From positions 434,001 to 498,000 of the forward strand of contig NZ_CP090063.1 in assembly GCF_021391495.1 (NCBI RefSeq): a DNA stretch of 64,000 bases, in the 5' to 3' direction. The notes below the pieces were generated by a model. That model did not search any database and had not been told where the DNA came from. It was given only the letters and a program-made list of their open reading frames with translations. Position 1 is the stretch's first letter; every line of letters begins with the position of its first letter. This document shows, piece by piece, positions 52,674 to 61,691 of the stretch. Source of the DNA: Amycolatopsis acidiphila (GTDB lineage Bacteria > Actinomycetota > Actinomycetes > Mycobacteriales > Pseudonocardiaceae). A program made the position numbers and the translations under genes.

Positions 52674-54179
52674 TCAGCCCCCCTTGGTGAACGTGCTGCC
52701 CTGGTCCTGCTGCTGGGCCCCCTGCCACTGGAAGGAGTCCAGGATCTGGCTCGTGTCGGAGCTGACGAAGGTCCACGGGCCGCTGTAGGTGTTGTCGTGC
52801 CACTGGTTGTGCTGGTTCGACGTGATGGCCTCCTGGACCACGTCGCCCTGGTACGGGGACCAGTCCGGGTAGGTGCCGTAGTTCGACAGCAGCGCCATCC
52901 GCCCGCAGGTCACCTGGCAGTTCACGACGGCGGGATCGAGCTCGAACCGGTTGTCGTGGATGTCCACGTTCTTCGTCTTCCACCGGCAGTCGCTGTACAG
53001 CGGCTCCGTCGCGATACCGGGCTGCGCGCATTTCGCCGCGTCGGGCTGGACGAGGGTGCAGGTGCCGGACGAGGTGTTCGCGGGACTGTTGCAGAACCGG
53101 TCGGCGTTCTCCCACAGTGTGATCCCGGACCAGTTGTCCTGCAGCACGTTGCCCTCGATGTCGAGGCTCGCCGTGCGGGCGGGGACGCGGGGCTCGCCGC
53201 CGGACTCGGAGATGTAGATGGTGGCGATGGGGAAGCTGTCGCCGCGGTCGGCGTACTTGCGGCCGTCGACCCAGTTGTTCCGGCGGATCGTGTTGTCGCG
53301 GATGGTCGCGTTGTAGCTGGTCTCGTACTCGATCGCGGCGCTGTCGTTGTTCTCGATGACGTTGCCCTCGATGAGGAAGTCGTTGTTGTTCGTGTCCGCC
53401 CACAGGGCGACGCCGCGGTTGTCGTGCACCCAGTTGCCGCGCACGTCGGCGCCGTTGACGGCCCAGAACTTGATGCCGCCGCTGCAGCCGCAGCCGGGGC
53501 TCTTGGTCTCCCAGTCGTCGGTGTTGTTGCCGGCGATCTCGTTGCCCTGGACGACGAGCCCGGTGATGGTGCCGTCGCCCTTGTAGGCGTTCATGCCGTA
53601 CTGGCCGTTCTCGCGCAGGCAGTTGCCGATCACCTGCTGACGGGCACCGGCCATCAGCGCGGCGCCGCTGTTGTGCTGCACCGTGTTGTCCTCGATCACC
53701 CAGCCGTCGCCGGAGTCGTGGTTGACCACGCCCTCGTCGTGCGGGGCGTCGAAGTCCTGCACGGTCAGGTGCTGGATGCGCACGTTCTGCGCGTGCCCGG
53801 TGAAGGCGTACTGGTTGACGTGCCCGCCGTCGACGATCGCGCCCGGCGCCCCCACGTAGACGTCGCCGTCCTTGGGCATGACCTGGTCGTAGTTCCCGCT
53901 GCCGAGCCGGTGGGTGCCGGGGGCGAGCCAGAACGTGGTGCCGGCCGGGCCGGCCTTCGTCTTGGCGATGAGGTCGCCGACGACGTTCGGGTCCACGGCG
54001 ACCGCGCCGGCAGGCGCGGCTGCCGGGCCCGCGCGCTCCTTGTCGCACACGGCGGCCGTCGAAGCCGAAGCCGGGGCCGCGGCGGCTGCCGCGGAGGGTT
54101 TGTCCTGTGTGGTCGATGGACTGCAGGCAACCAGCAGCAGCGGGCTCAGCACGCCGAGGAGTGCCCAGCGGATCTTCAC
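52674..54179 (-). CDS. Lipoprotein with right-handed parallel beta-helix
   Basis: A 501-residue exported lipoprotein. Signal residues VKIRWALLGVLSPLLLVAC end in a lipobox (LVAC), followed by an Ala/Ser-rich linker. The body shows repeated parallel beta-helix coils: NVRIQHLTVQDF, GWVIEDNTVQHNSGAALMAG, TGLVVQGNEIAGNN, DFLIEGNVIENNDSAAIEYE, ATIRDNTIRRNN, LDIEGNVLQDNWSGITLWEN. This fold is common in polysaccharide lyases and epimerases and in binding proteins. It is tethered on the outer face next to the polymerase, so it may bind, trim or epimerise the polymer. GTG 54179 overlaps the heparinase stop. Confidence 0.85.
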   Translation of the reverse strand: MKIRWALLGVLSPLLLVACSPSTTQDKPSAAAAAAPASASTAAVCDKERAGPAAAPAGAVAVDPNVVGDLIAKTKAGPAGTTFWLAPGTHRLGSGNYDQVMPKDGDVYVGAPGAIVDGGHVNQYAFTGHAQNVRIQHLTVQDFDAPHDEGVVNHDSGDGWVIEDNTVQHNSGAALMAGARQQVIGNCLRENGQYGMNAYKGDGTITGLVVQGNEIAGNNTDDWETKSPGCGCSGGIKFWAVNGADVRGNWVHDNRGVALWADTNNNDFLIEGNVIENNDSAAIEYETSYNATIRDNTIRRNNWVDGRKYADRGDSFPIATIYISESGGEPRVPARTASLDIEGNVLQDNWSGITLWENADRFCNSPANTSSGTCTLVQPDAAKCAQPGIATEPLYSDCRWKTKNVDIHDNRFELDPAVVNCQVTCGRMALLSNYGTYPDWSPYQGDVVQEAITSNQHNQWHDNTYSGPWTFVSSDTSQILDSFQWQGAQQQDQGSTFTKGG

Positions 54180-56104
54180 AGTGGGCGAACCTCCTGGCCG
54201 CCGAAGCGGAGCACGGTGGACAGCACGCGCGCGTGGCCGGTGCCGATGAGCGTGGTGGCGGGTTCCTTGCGGCCGAAGCCCGGCGAGTACCAGCCCAGCG
54301 GTGGCTCGGTTTCGCCGCGGTGCAGCGACCAGTTCAGCTGGTCCGGCAGCTGGAGCACACCGGTTCCGCCGTCCCAGCTCAGCCGCGCCGTGCTTCCGTC
54401 GAGCTCCACCGACACGGCGGGGCCGAGGTGGAAGGCGAGCCGCGTGCGATGCCGCCGGGGGCCGACCACCTCGTCGGCGATGTGCAGCTCGGACTCCGCG
54501 AGCTGCACCCACCGGCGGTGCACGGCGGGGGCGTAACCGTCGTGCTCGGCGGACCAGGTCTCCGGGCCCGCGGTGAGCACCCGGGTCTGCGCGTGCCGGG
54601 TCCACATGAACGGCCCGCCCGACGCGGACTGGTCCCGGTCGTCGAGCTGCAGGGTGTTGTGCCCGAGGGTGGACCGGAAGTAGGAGCGCCACGCCGGCTG
54701 GCCGTGGTAGCAGAAGGTGCCGGGATCGGCGAGGATGTCGACCCCGTTGTGCCGCACCTCGACCGAGAGCGCGTCCGCGTGGGCGTGCGCGGCGATCGAC
54801 AGGAACCCGTGCGGGCCGCCGTCGCACCGGCACCAGATCTCGCCGTCGCGCAGGATGGTGAGCCCGGCGTCGGCGAAGTGGCTCGGGCGTCGCTCGGGCC
54901 GGGCCACGGTCACCTTGGGGCTTTCCGCGAGCGCCGCGAGCAGGCTGGTCCGGACGTCCGGCCGCGGCGTTACGGGCCACCAGTCCAGGCGGCCGAACAA
55001 CGCGGCGCCGGTCGCCAGCAGGGAGGCCCAGCGGTCCGCTCCCGCGCCGTCGACGATCAGGCCGTACCCGTCGTCGGCATCCCCCTGCCTCGGCGGGCGC
55101 GACTTGTCGTCCACAATGGACGCGAGCGCGTCGGTCATCCGCAGCAGCAGCTGCCACGTCGACTCGGGCACCGGTGTGCCCGCCGCCTCCGCCTCCAGTG
55201 CCGCGGCCAGGCCCAGCTCCAGCACGAGGCCGTGGTACTCGGTCGCCAGCTCGCGGTTGAGCCCGGACTCGAAGGTGTTGCGGGCCAGGTGCTCGTCGAG
55301 CGAGCTCGTCGCCTGGGTGCGCCAGAGCATCGACTCGGGGAACCACGGGAACGCGCAGGCGGCCGCGAGCTGTCCGGCGGCCTCGGCGATCGCGTGGTTG
55401 TTCGCCGACGAGCCCCGGCTGGGAAACGCGGCCAGCCAGCGCTGGTGGTGCCAGATCTGGTGCAGGGCCTCGGGATTGTCCTCGAACAGCCCGGGCGCGC
55501 CGGCCCAGCCGTCGAGCAGCCGGCGCGTCCACACCCAGGACAGCAGCCGGATGCCCAGTTCGATCCCGCTGACCCAGTGCACCCCGCGCAGCGGCGGGTT
55601 GGCCGCCCACCACGACTTCAGGTGGTCGGCGACGCGTTCGGCGTAGTGGTCCTCGCCGGTCGACGCGTACGCGGCGGCGAGCACGGTGAGGTGCTGGTGC
55701 CGCGAGGGCTCCCAGATCTGCTTGATGTCGCCGACCGTGTCCTCGCTGCGGTAGGCGATGTCGAAGGAGTACAGGTCGGTCGGCGCGCGGCGGCCGGTCT
55801 TCGGGTCGAACGACCAGTCCGGGCCGACCATGTCGTCGCGGCTGACGCCGAAGTACTCGGCGTGCCCGTCGAACAGCCGGTCGGCCGCCGCGATCACCGC
55901 GTCCGCGGCCTCGCGCGGCACGGTGCCGAGCGCGTCCGGGGGCAGTGCCGTGGTGAAGTCGCGCTGGCCCAGCCAGGCCGCTTCGCTCGGGGCGTCGGCG
56001 ATGCGGCGCCACCGCCGCTTGCGCACGACGTCGGCGGCGCGGCCGCGGATCTCCTGCGGTCCCATCCGGGACAGCCGTCGCAGATACCAGCCGGGACCCA
56101 TCAT
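54176..56104 (-). CDS. Heparinase II/III family protein
   Basis: A 642-residue protein with the alpha-toroid plus beta-sandwich layout of heparinase II/III. The helical half contains HWVSGIELGIRLLSWVWTRR and ANNHAIAEAAGQLAAACAF; the C-terminal half has HAHADALSVEVRHNGVDIL and DPGTFCYHG with Tyr/His candidates, and STLGHNTLQLDDRDQS. No signal peptide is seen (MMGPGWYLRRLSRMGP), as usual for such proteins inside polysaccharide clusters. It may cleave or modify uronic-acid-containing glycans, but its compartment here is unclear. Stop overlaps the lipoprotein start; start overlaps the fused oxidoreductase stop. Confidence 0.85.
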   Translation of the reverse strand: MMGPGWYLRRLSRMGPQEIRGRAADVVRKRRWRRIADAPSEAAWLGQRDFTTALPPDALGTVPREAADAVIAAADRLFDGHAEYFGVSRDDMVGPDWSFDPKTGRRAPTDLYSFDIAYRSEDTVGDIKQIWEPSRHQHLTVLAAAYASTGEDHYAERVADHLKSWWAANPPLRGVHWVSGIELGIRLLSWVWTRRLLDGWAGAPGLFEDNPEALHQIWHHQRWLAAFPSRGSSANNHAIAEAAGQLAAACAFPWFPESMLWRTQATSSLDEHLARNTFESGLNRELATEYHGLVLELGLAAALEAEAAGTPVPESTWQLLLRMTDALASIVDDKSRPPRQGDADDGYGLIVDGAGADRWASLLATGAALFGRLDWWPVTPRPDVRTSLLAALAESPKVTVARPERRPSHFADAGLTILRDGEIWCRCDGGPHGFLSIAAHAHADALSVEVRHNGVDILADPGTFCYHGQPAWRSYFRSTLGHNTLQLDDRDQSASGGPFMWTRHAQTRVLTAGPETWSAEHDGYAPAVHRRWVQLAESELHIADEVVGPRRHRTRLAFHLGPAVSVELDGSTARLSWDGGTGVLQLPDQLNWSLHRGETEPPLGWYSPGFGRKEPATTLIGTGHARVLSTVLRFGGQEVRPL

Positions 56105-58269
56105 GACGGCACCTCGATTCGCACCGGAACACCCGTGGCGAGGCTGGTGTTCACCGCCAGCGTGGCCAGGGTGGTCGACACCAGGGAGTCCAGTGGCACG
56201 GGCATCGGGCCGCCGGAGGCGACGGCGTCGACGAACGCGTCCACTTCGGACTTCTGGCCCTTGTCACGACCCTTGGGGATGCGCGGGCTCGACCACTTCT
56301 TGCGCGAGAACACCGACGTGCGCAGGAAGTCGTCGAACCTGAGCACCTTGCCGTCCGCCAGCAGGTCGAGGGTCTCCTTCTGGAAGCCCGTGGAACCGCT
56401 GGTGGCGTAGGAGATCGTCGCGGTCGAGCCGTCCGGGTAGCGCAGGACGATCTGCAGGTCCTGCTGTCCCGGCGTGCCGCAGGCGTAGACCGACACCGGG
56501 TCCTCGCCGAGCAGCCAGCTCACCGTGTCGACGAAGTGCCCGCCCTCGCCCGCGAACCGGGTGCCCTCGGTGTCGGCCTGGTTGTACCAGCTGCCCGCCT
56601 CCAGCCGACCGGCGTTGACCAGGTACCGCACGGAGGCCGGCCCGATGCGCTTGCCGAACTGCGTCTTCGCCTCGTTCAGCAGTGGTGCGAAGCGGCGGTT
56701 GAACCCGACCTGCAGCCGGTCGTTGCCGGACTCCTCGATCGCGGCGAGGATCTTGCCGACCTCGGCCTCGGACAGCGCGAGCGGTTTCTCGACGAAGACG
56801 GCTTTGCCGGCGAGCAACGCCCGGCGGGTCAGCTCGGCGTGCGAACTGTGCCGCGTCACCACGAATACCGCGTCGATCGAGTCGTCGTCGAGCAACCCGT
56901 CGACGTCCGTGGTCGCTTCGGCGAAGCCGAACTTGCGGCGCGCGTTGGCCCCCGAGAGCGCGGAGGTGGTGGCGACCTGCTTCAGCTCGACGTCGCCCCG
57001 CTCGGCCAGGTGCGGCAGCAGCATCGACGAGGCGTAGTTGCCCGCGCCGACGAACCCGACCCGGACCCGGCCCATCGGATGCGCGGTGCGCACGGGGGAG
57101 GGCACCGGGGCCGAGGCCAGCACCGGTTCCGTCACGGCCGGCGCCTCCTGCGGATACCGGAACAACACGGCGACGGCCTTCAGCTCACCGTCGTTGAGCC
57201 GCTGGTACGTCTCCACCGCGGTCGAGAAGCCGGCGACGTGCGTGATCAGCGGCTCGACGTCGACGCGCCCGCGCGCCGCCAGGTCGAGGAAGCACTCGAT
57301 GTTGCGGCGCTCGGTCCAGCGCACGTAGCCGATGGGGTAGTCGCGGCCTTCGAGCTCGTACGACGGGTCGTAGCGGCCCGGACCGTAGGAGCGGGAGAAC
57401 CGGACGTCCAGTTCCTTCTCGTAGTACGCGTTCCACGGCAGGTCGAGCCGGCACTTGCCGATGTCGATCACCCGCCCGCGGTCGCGGGACAGCCGCGCGG
57501 CCAGCTCCACCGGCTCGTTCGTGCTGCCGCCCGCCGCCAGGTACACCTGGTCCACGCCGTGCCCGTCGGTCAGCTCGCCGACCGCGGTGTCCACGATCCC
57601 CGAACCCGGCGTGCTGCACACGAGTGCGCCGAGCCGCCCGGCCAGCTCGCAGCGGCCCGGGTCGGGATCGACGCCGAGGACGCGCACGCCGGACGCGGTG
57701 AGCAGTTGCACGACGAGCTGTCCGATCAGGCCGAGCCCGATCACCAGCGCGATGTCGCCCAGCTGCGGCTCGCCCCGGCGGACGCCCTGCATCGCGATCG
57801 AGCCGACGGTGCCGAACGCCGCGTGCCGCGGGTCCAGCCCGGCGGGCACCCGCGCGTAGAGGTGCTTGGGCACCCAGTTCAGCTCCGAGTGCAGCGCGTG
57901 CTCGTTGCCCGCGCACGCGACGAGGTCGCCGACCGCCACGTCCTCGATGCCGGCACCGACCTCTTCCACCACACCGGCGAGCGAGTAACCCAGCGGCGTA
58001 TAGGAGTCCAGCTTGTTCATCACCTTGCGATAGGTCGCGCCGACGCCGTTCGTGGCCACGCTCTGCATGACCTTCGCGACCTGGTCCGGGCGCGAGCGGG
58101 CCTTGCCGACCATCGACATGCTCGCCTCGGACACCTTCATCAGCTCGGTGCCCGTGGAGATCAGCGAGAAGGCGGTCCGCACCAGCACGCCACCGGGCTT
58201 GCACGCCGGCGCCGCCACGTCGAGGAGCGCCAGCTCCCCGCTCTTGTAGTTCTGCACTACCTGCTTCAC
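56101..58269 (-). CDS. Bi-domain oxidoreductase: zinc-type alcohol dehydrogenase fused to Gfo/Idh/MocA
   Basis: A 722-residue fusion. Residues 1-360 are an MDR alcohol dehydrogenase-like domain with TAFSLISTGTELMK, GYSLAGVVEEVGAG, and a Rossmann site ALVIGLGLIGQLVVQLL (near residue 177). Residues 380-722 are a Gfo/Idh/MocA NAD-dependent oxidoreductase with VGFVGAGNYASSMLLPHLAE (near 392-411), the catalytic-type motif VFVEKPLALSEAEVG and NRRFAPLLNEAK. Such fusions occur beside asnB-like and heparinase genes in polysaccharide loci. Probably acts on a nucleotide sugar or lipid-linked sugar; the reaction is not known to me. GTG 58269 overlaps the asnB-type stop. Confidence 0.88.
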   Translation of the reverse strand: MKQVVQNYKSGELALLDVAAPACKPGGVLVRTAFSLISTGTELMKVSEASMSMVGKARSRPDQVAKVMQSVATNGVGATYRKVMNKLDSYTPLGYSLAGVVEEVGAGIEDVAVGDLVACAGNEHALHSELNWVPKHLYARVPAGLDPRHAAFGTVGSIAMQGVRRGEPQLGDIALVIGLGLIGQLVVQLLTASGVRVLGVDPDPGRCELAGRLGALVCSTPGSGIVDTAVGELTDGHGVDQVYLAAGGSTNEPVELAARLSRDRGRVIDIGKCRLDLPWNAYYEKELDVRFSRSYGPGRYDPSYELEGRDYPIGYVRWTERRNIECFLDLAARGRVDVEPLITHVAGFSTAVETYQRLNDGELKAVAVLFRYPQEAPAVTEPVLASAPVPSPVRTAHPMGRVRVGFVGAGNYASSMLLPHLAERGDVELKQVATTSALSGANARRKFGFAEATTDVDGLLDDDSIDAVFVVTRHSSHAELTRRALLAGKAVFVEKPLALSEAEVGKILAAIEESGNDRLQVGFNRRFAPLLNEAKTQFGKRIGPASVRYLVNAGRLEAGSWYNQADTEGTRFAGEGGHFVDTVSWLLGEDPVSVYACGTPGQQDLQIVLRYPDGSTATISYATSGSTGFQKETLDLLADGKVLRFDDFLRTSVFSRKKWSSPRIPKGRDKGQKSEVDAFVDAVASGGPMPVPLDSLVSTTLATLAVNTSLATGVPVRIEVPS

Positions 58270-60158
58270 GACGCTCCTTGTGACGTTGCGCTCCGGTACC
58301 AGTACTCGAGGGTCAAGATGTGCCAGAGGTGCTTCGACCGGTCCTGCCGGCCGGAGGCGTCCTCGTCGACGAGCCGCTGCAACGCGTCCTGGCGCAGGAA
58401 GCCCGACCGCACGAGGACGCCGTCGTTGACGACCTCGCGCATCAGCGGCGCCAGGTCCCGGCTCATCCACGCCCGCAGCGGTGCGCTGAACAGGCCCTTC
58501 GGCCGGTACACGATCTCGCGCGGCAGGAGGCCCGACGCCGCTTCCTTCAGCGCCGCTTTCCCCTGCCGCCGCACGATCTTGCGGTTGCCGGGGATCGCGA
58601 ACGCGGCCTTGACGACCTCGACGTCGACGAACGGCACACGTACCTCCGTGGACGCCGCCATGCTGGCGCGGTCGGTGTAGGCGAGGTTGAGGCCGGGCAG
58701 GAACATCCGCGCGTCGGCCAGGCACATGCGGTTGACGAAGTCGTCCAGCCGGTTGTCGTGGTAGGTGTCGGCGTGCTCGGTCAGCACGTCGTCGACCACC
58801 GGTGCGAGATCGGGGTTGACCAGGCCCACGAGCTCGGCCTGGTCGTACATGGTGTAGCTGCGGCGGAAGGCGGTCTCCTCGGGCAGCTGCGCGAAGGACA
58901 GGAAGCGCTTGGCGAACCGGACCGACCGGTACCCGCGCTTCGCCGTCGCCACCGGAAGTCTGTCCACAAGGGACTCGACGGGCCTGCGCGCGATGCCGGG
59001 CACCCGTTGGTAACGCAGGGCCAGCAGGTTCGCCAGGTGCTTGCGGTAACCGGCGAACAGCTCGTCCGCACCCATCCCGGACAGCATCACCTTCACCCCG
59101 GCCTCGCGGGCCGCAGTGCAGATGAGGAACGTGTTGATCGCGGCGGGGTCGCCGATGGGCTCGTCGAGGTGGTAGGTCATCCGCGGCAGCAGGTCGAGCA
59201 CCTGCGGCGCGATCTCGATCTCGTGCAGGTCCACGCCGAACTTCGCGGCGACCTGCCGGGCGTAGCGCAGGTCGTCCGGCATGGCCTCGAACTTGGCGTC
59301 CTCGGCGCGGAAGCCGATGGTGTAGGCCGAGATCCCGGGTTGGTGCTTCGCGGCGAGCGCGGTCAGGTAACTCGAGTCGAGCCCGCCGGACAGGAACGTC
59401 GCGACCGGGACGTCGGCGAGCAGGTGCCTGCGCGTCGAGTCCTCGATCACCGCGTCCAGGTCCGGGAACGGCGCCTCCTGCGCGTCGGCCGCGACGTCCC
59501 GGATGGACCAGAACCGGCCCTGCTCGACCCGGCCGTCCCGGCGCATCCGCAGCCATGAACCCGGCGGCAGCTTCTCGGCCTCGCGGAACGCGCAGCGGGC
59601 GTCGGGCACCCAGTAGTAGAGCAGCGAGGCGATCATCGCGGCCTCGTCGACGTGCAGCGAACCACTCAGCTCGTTGGCCAGGGCCTTCAGCTCCGACGCG
59701 AACACGATCCCCGCGCCCCGGCGGACGAAGAACAGCGGCTTGATCCCCAGCTGGTCGCGCACCAGCACCAGGTCACCGGTGCGCTCGTCGAACACCGCGA
59801 ACGCGAACATCCCGCGCAGCCGGGGCAGGCAGTCCGTGCCCCAGCGCCGCCACGCCTCCAGCAGCACCTCGGTGTCGGAGGTGCCGCGGAACCGCACGCC
59901 CGCCGACTGCAGCTCGGCCCGCAGCTCCGGTGCGTTGTACAGCTCGCCGTTGTAGGTCAGTGCGAGCCCGTCGGACACCATGGGCTGCGCCCCGGTCTCG
60001 GACAGGTCGATGATCGAGAGCCGGCGGTGTCCCAAGTGGACTTCGCCGGAGTCGTACCGGCCCTGCCCGTCCGGGCCGCGATGGGCGAGCGTCTTGGTCA
60101 GCCGGTCGGTCAGCGGCCCGCCGTCCGGCCAGCGGAGCGCGCCCGCGATTCCGCACAT
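58266..60158 (-). CDS. asnB: Asparagine synthase (glutamine-hydrolysing), AsnB family
   Basis: A 630-residue two-domain enzyme. The N-terminal glutaminase begins MCGIAGALRWPDGG with the nucleophilic Cys2 and has RLSIIDLSETGAQPM and YNGELYNAPELR. The C-terminal synthetase has the PP-loop FLSGGLDSSYLTALAAKH (near residue 250) and LSGMGADELFAGYRKHLANL. In polysaccharide clusters AsnB homologues often amidate an uronic acid or other carboxyl rather than make asparagine, so the symbol is by homology only. ATG 60158 lies 3 bp after the Wzz-like stop. Confidence 0.9.
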   Translation of the reverse strand: MCGIAGALRWPDGGPLTDRLTKTLAHRGPDGQGRYDSGEVHLGHRRLSIIDLSETGAQPMVSDGLALTYNGELYNAPELRAELQSAGVRFRGTSDTEVLLEAWRRWGTDCLPRLRGMFAFAVFDERTGDLVLVRDQLGIKPLFFVRRGAGIVFASELKALANELSGSLHVDEAAMIASLLYYWVPDARCAFREAEKLPPGSWLRMRRDGRVEQGRFWSIRDVAADAQEAPFPDLDAVIEDSTRRHLLADVPVATFLSGGLDSSYLTALAAKHQPGISAYTIGFRAEDAKFEAMPDDLRYARQVAAKFGVDLHEIEIAPQVLDLLPRMTYHLDEPIGDPAAINTFLICTAAREAGVKVMLSGMGADELFAGYRKHLANLLALRYQRVPGIARRPVESLVDRLPVATAKRGYRSVRFAKRFLSFAQLPEETAFRRSYTMYDQAELVGLVNPDLAPVVDDVLTEHADTYHDNRLDDFVNRMCLADARMFLPGLNLAYTDRASMAASTEVRVPFVDVEVVKAAFAIPGNRKIVRRQGKAALKEAASGLLPREIVYRPKGLFSAPLRAWMSRDLAPLMREVVNDGVLVRSGFLRQDALQRLVDEDASGRQDRSKHLWHILTLEYWYRSATSQGAS

Positions 60159-60161
60159 GGG

Positions 60162-61691
60162 TCAGTCCTCCTGCGGGCCGACGGGCGCGAACCGCCGGGT
60201 CGGCAGCTCGCCGTTCACGCTGCCGTGGCCGTTTCCGTTGACCGGCACGAACTTCCTGGTCTCGTCGGACTTCGCCGCCCGGCTCGTGCGGGCGCGCAGG
60301 GCCACGTGCAGCCCGTCCCACAGCGTGCCGTCGGTGCGGTCCTTCGGGTCCGGATCGACCAGCACGACGCCGATGACGGTGATCTGGCAGTCGGCCAGCT
60401 GCCGCGCGACGGTGTGCAGCCAGGCGGTGCTCGCGTGGCCGCTGCGCACGACGAGCACGGTCTCGGTGCCCAGATGCGCCAGGTCGGTCCAGGCCGTGCC
60501 GGGCTCGACCGCGCCCACGCCGAGCCGCAGCTGCCCCGGTGCCGGCATCTCGCTCGCGTCCACGATCCGGAACTTCACGTCCCGGGCGGCGGTGGTCAGG
60601 TCTTGCCTCGGCAGGTCGTCGATCAGCACGGTCGGCACCGAGTCCGCCAGGTCCCCGGCCAGGTCGAGGGCAAGCGCGGCGGTGACCTTGGGGGCGCCGA
60701 GGTCCAGCAGCGACACCGTGCCGCCCTCGGCGCGAACCATACGCGCCAGCGTCGCGGCCACCCGCCTGCGTTCAGCGGCGGCCTTCTTCGGCCGCCACAA
60801 CCGGGCGAGCCCGCGCCGGCGTGGCGCCAGCTGCGCGATGACCGAGGCGCCGAGGTTCGCGGCGACCTCGCGCCGCAGCACCGGCCGGTCCCGCACCACG
60901 GCGGTCACCGCGGCCAGCGCGAGCCCGAGCGCGAGCCCCAGCACCAGCCCGATCCCGCCGTTGGTGGCCCCGGTCTTGAGGAACGAGTGCGGGGTGACCC
61001 TCGGCGCGTCCACGATCTGGGTGCCTGCCGCGATCTGCGGTGAGCCGATACCGGCCTGCTGCGCCTGCCCCTCGAAGTCGGAGACCTTCGAGGCCAGCTC
61101 GGCCCGGCGGCCGTAGAGGGTCTCGAGCGTCGTCGCGTTGGCCCGGCTGCCCCGCGCGGACTCCGTCGCGATCTGCTGGTCGACCTGGTTCAGGTCGCCC
61201 TGCGCCTGGTCGCGCTGGTTGATCAGCGCCTGCGCCTCGGCGTCGGCCGCGGCCTGGTTGCGCTGCACGTGGTCGGCGATGAACGCGTCGCCCAGCGCCT
61301 TGGCCTTCGCCGTCGCGTCCGCCGCGGTCTTGCCCTCCACGGTGATCTGCAGGACGTTGTTGGTCAGCCCGAGGCCCTGGTACTCCTTCATGAAGTCCTC
61401 GGCGGACTCCGTGCTGTGCAAGGACTTCAGTGCCGCGTCGGCGATCTTCGTGGTGCCCAGCACGGCAACGTCGGTGCGCATCAGCGTCCCGCTGTCGGTC
61501 GGCGAGTCGTCCTGGTGGATCACCAGCAGCTTCGTCACCGCGGTCGGCGGCGCCGGGATCACGACGGCGAGCGCGAGGCCCGCGAGCAGGCCGAGCAGCC
61601 CGGCGGCCAGCCACATCCGGCGGCGCCGGCGGATGGCCACCACGAGCCGCTGCAGATCGACCAGCGGCGGGGAGGGGTTGGTCGTCGTCAC
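60162..61691 (-). CDS. Wzz-type chain-length co-polymerase with degenerate kinase-like domain
   Basis: A 509-residue membrane protein. Residues 28-46 (MWLAAGLLGLLAGLALAVVI) and about 243-265 (GGIGLVLGLALGLALAAVTA) are the two membrane helices bounding an extracytoplasmic coiled-coil domain (QNQAAADAEAQALI-like NQAAADAEAQALINQRDQAQ). The cytoplasmic C-terminus resembles bacterial tyrosine kinases, but the expected GxxxxGK[ST] is only LDLGAPKVTAAL and the second Walker-type site is VLIDDLPR, so ATP hydrolysis is doubtful. No Tyr cluster at the end, which is instead Arg/Asn-rich (VPVNGNGHGSVNGELPTRR). Starts with GTG 61691 overlapping the previous stop. Confidence 0.8.
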   Translation of the reverse strand: MTTTNPSPPLVDLQRLVVAIRRRRRMWLAAGLLGLLAGLALAVVIPAPPTAVTKLLVIHQDDSPTDSGTLMRTDVAVLGTTKIADAALKSLHSTESAEDFMKEYQGLGLTNNVLQITVEGKTAADATAKAKALGDAFIADHVQRNQAAADAEAQALINQRDQAQGDLNQVDQQIATESARGSRANATTLETLYGRRAELASKVSDFEGQAQQAGIGSPQIAAGTQIVDAPRVTPHSFLKTGATNGGIGLVLGLALGLALAAVTAVVRDRPVLRREVAANLGASVIAQLAPRRRGLARLWRPKKAAAERRRVAATLARMVRAEGGTVSLLDLGAPKVTAALALDLAGDLADSVPTVLIDDLPRQDLTTAARDVKFRIVDASEMPAPGQLRLGVGAVEPGTAWTDLAHLGTETVLVVRSGHASTAWLHTVARQLADCQITVIGVVLVDPDPKDRTDGTLWDGLHVALRARTSRAAKSDETRKFVPVNGNGHGSVNGELPTRRFAPVGPQED

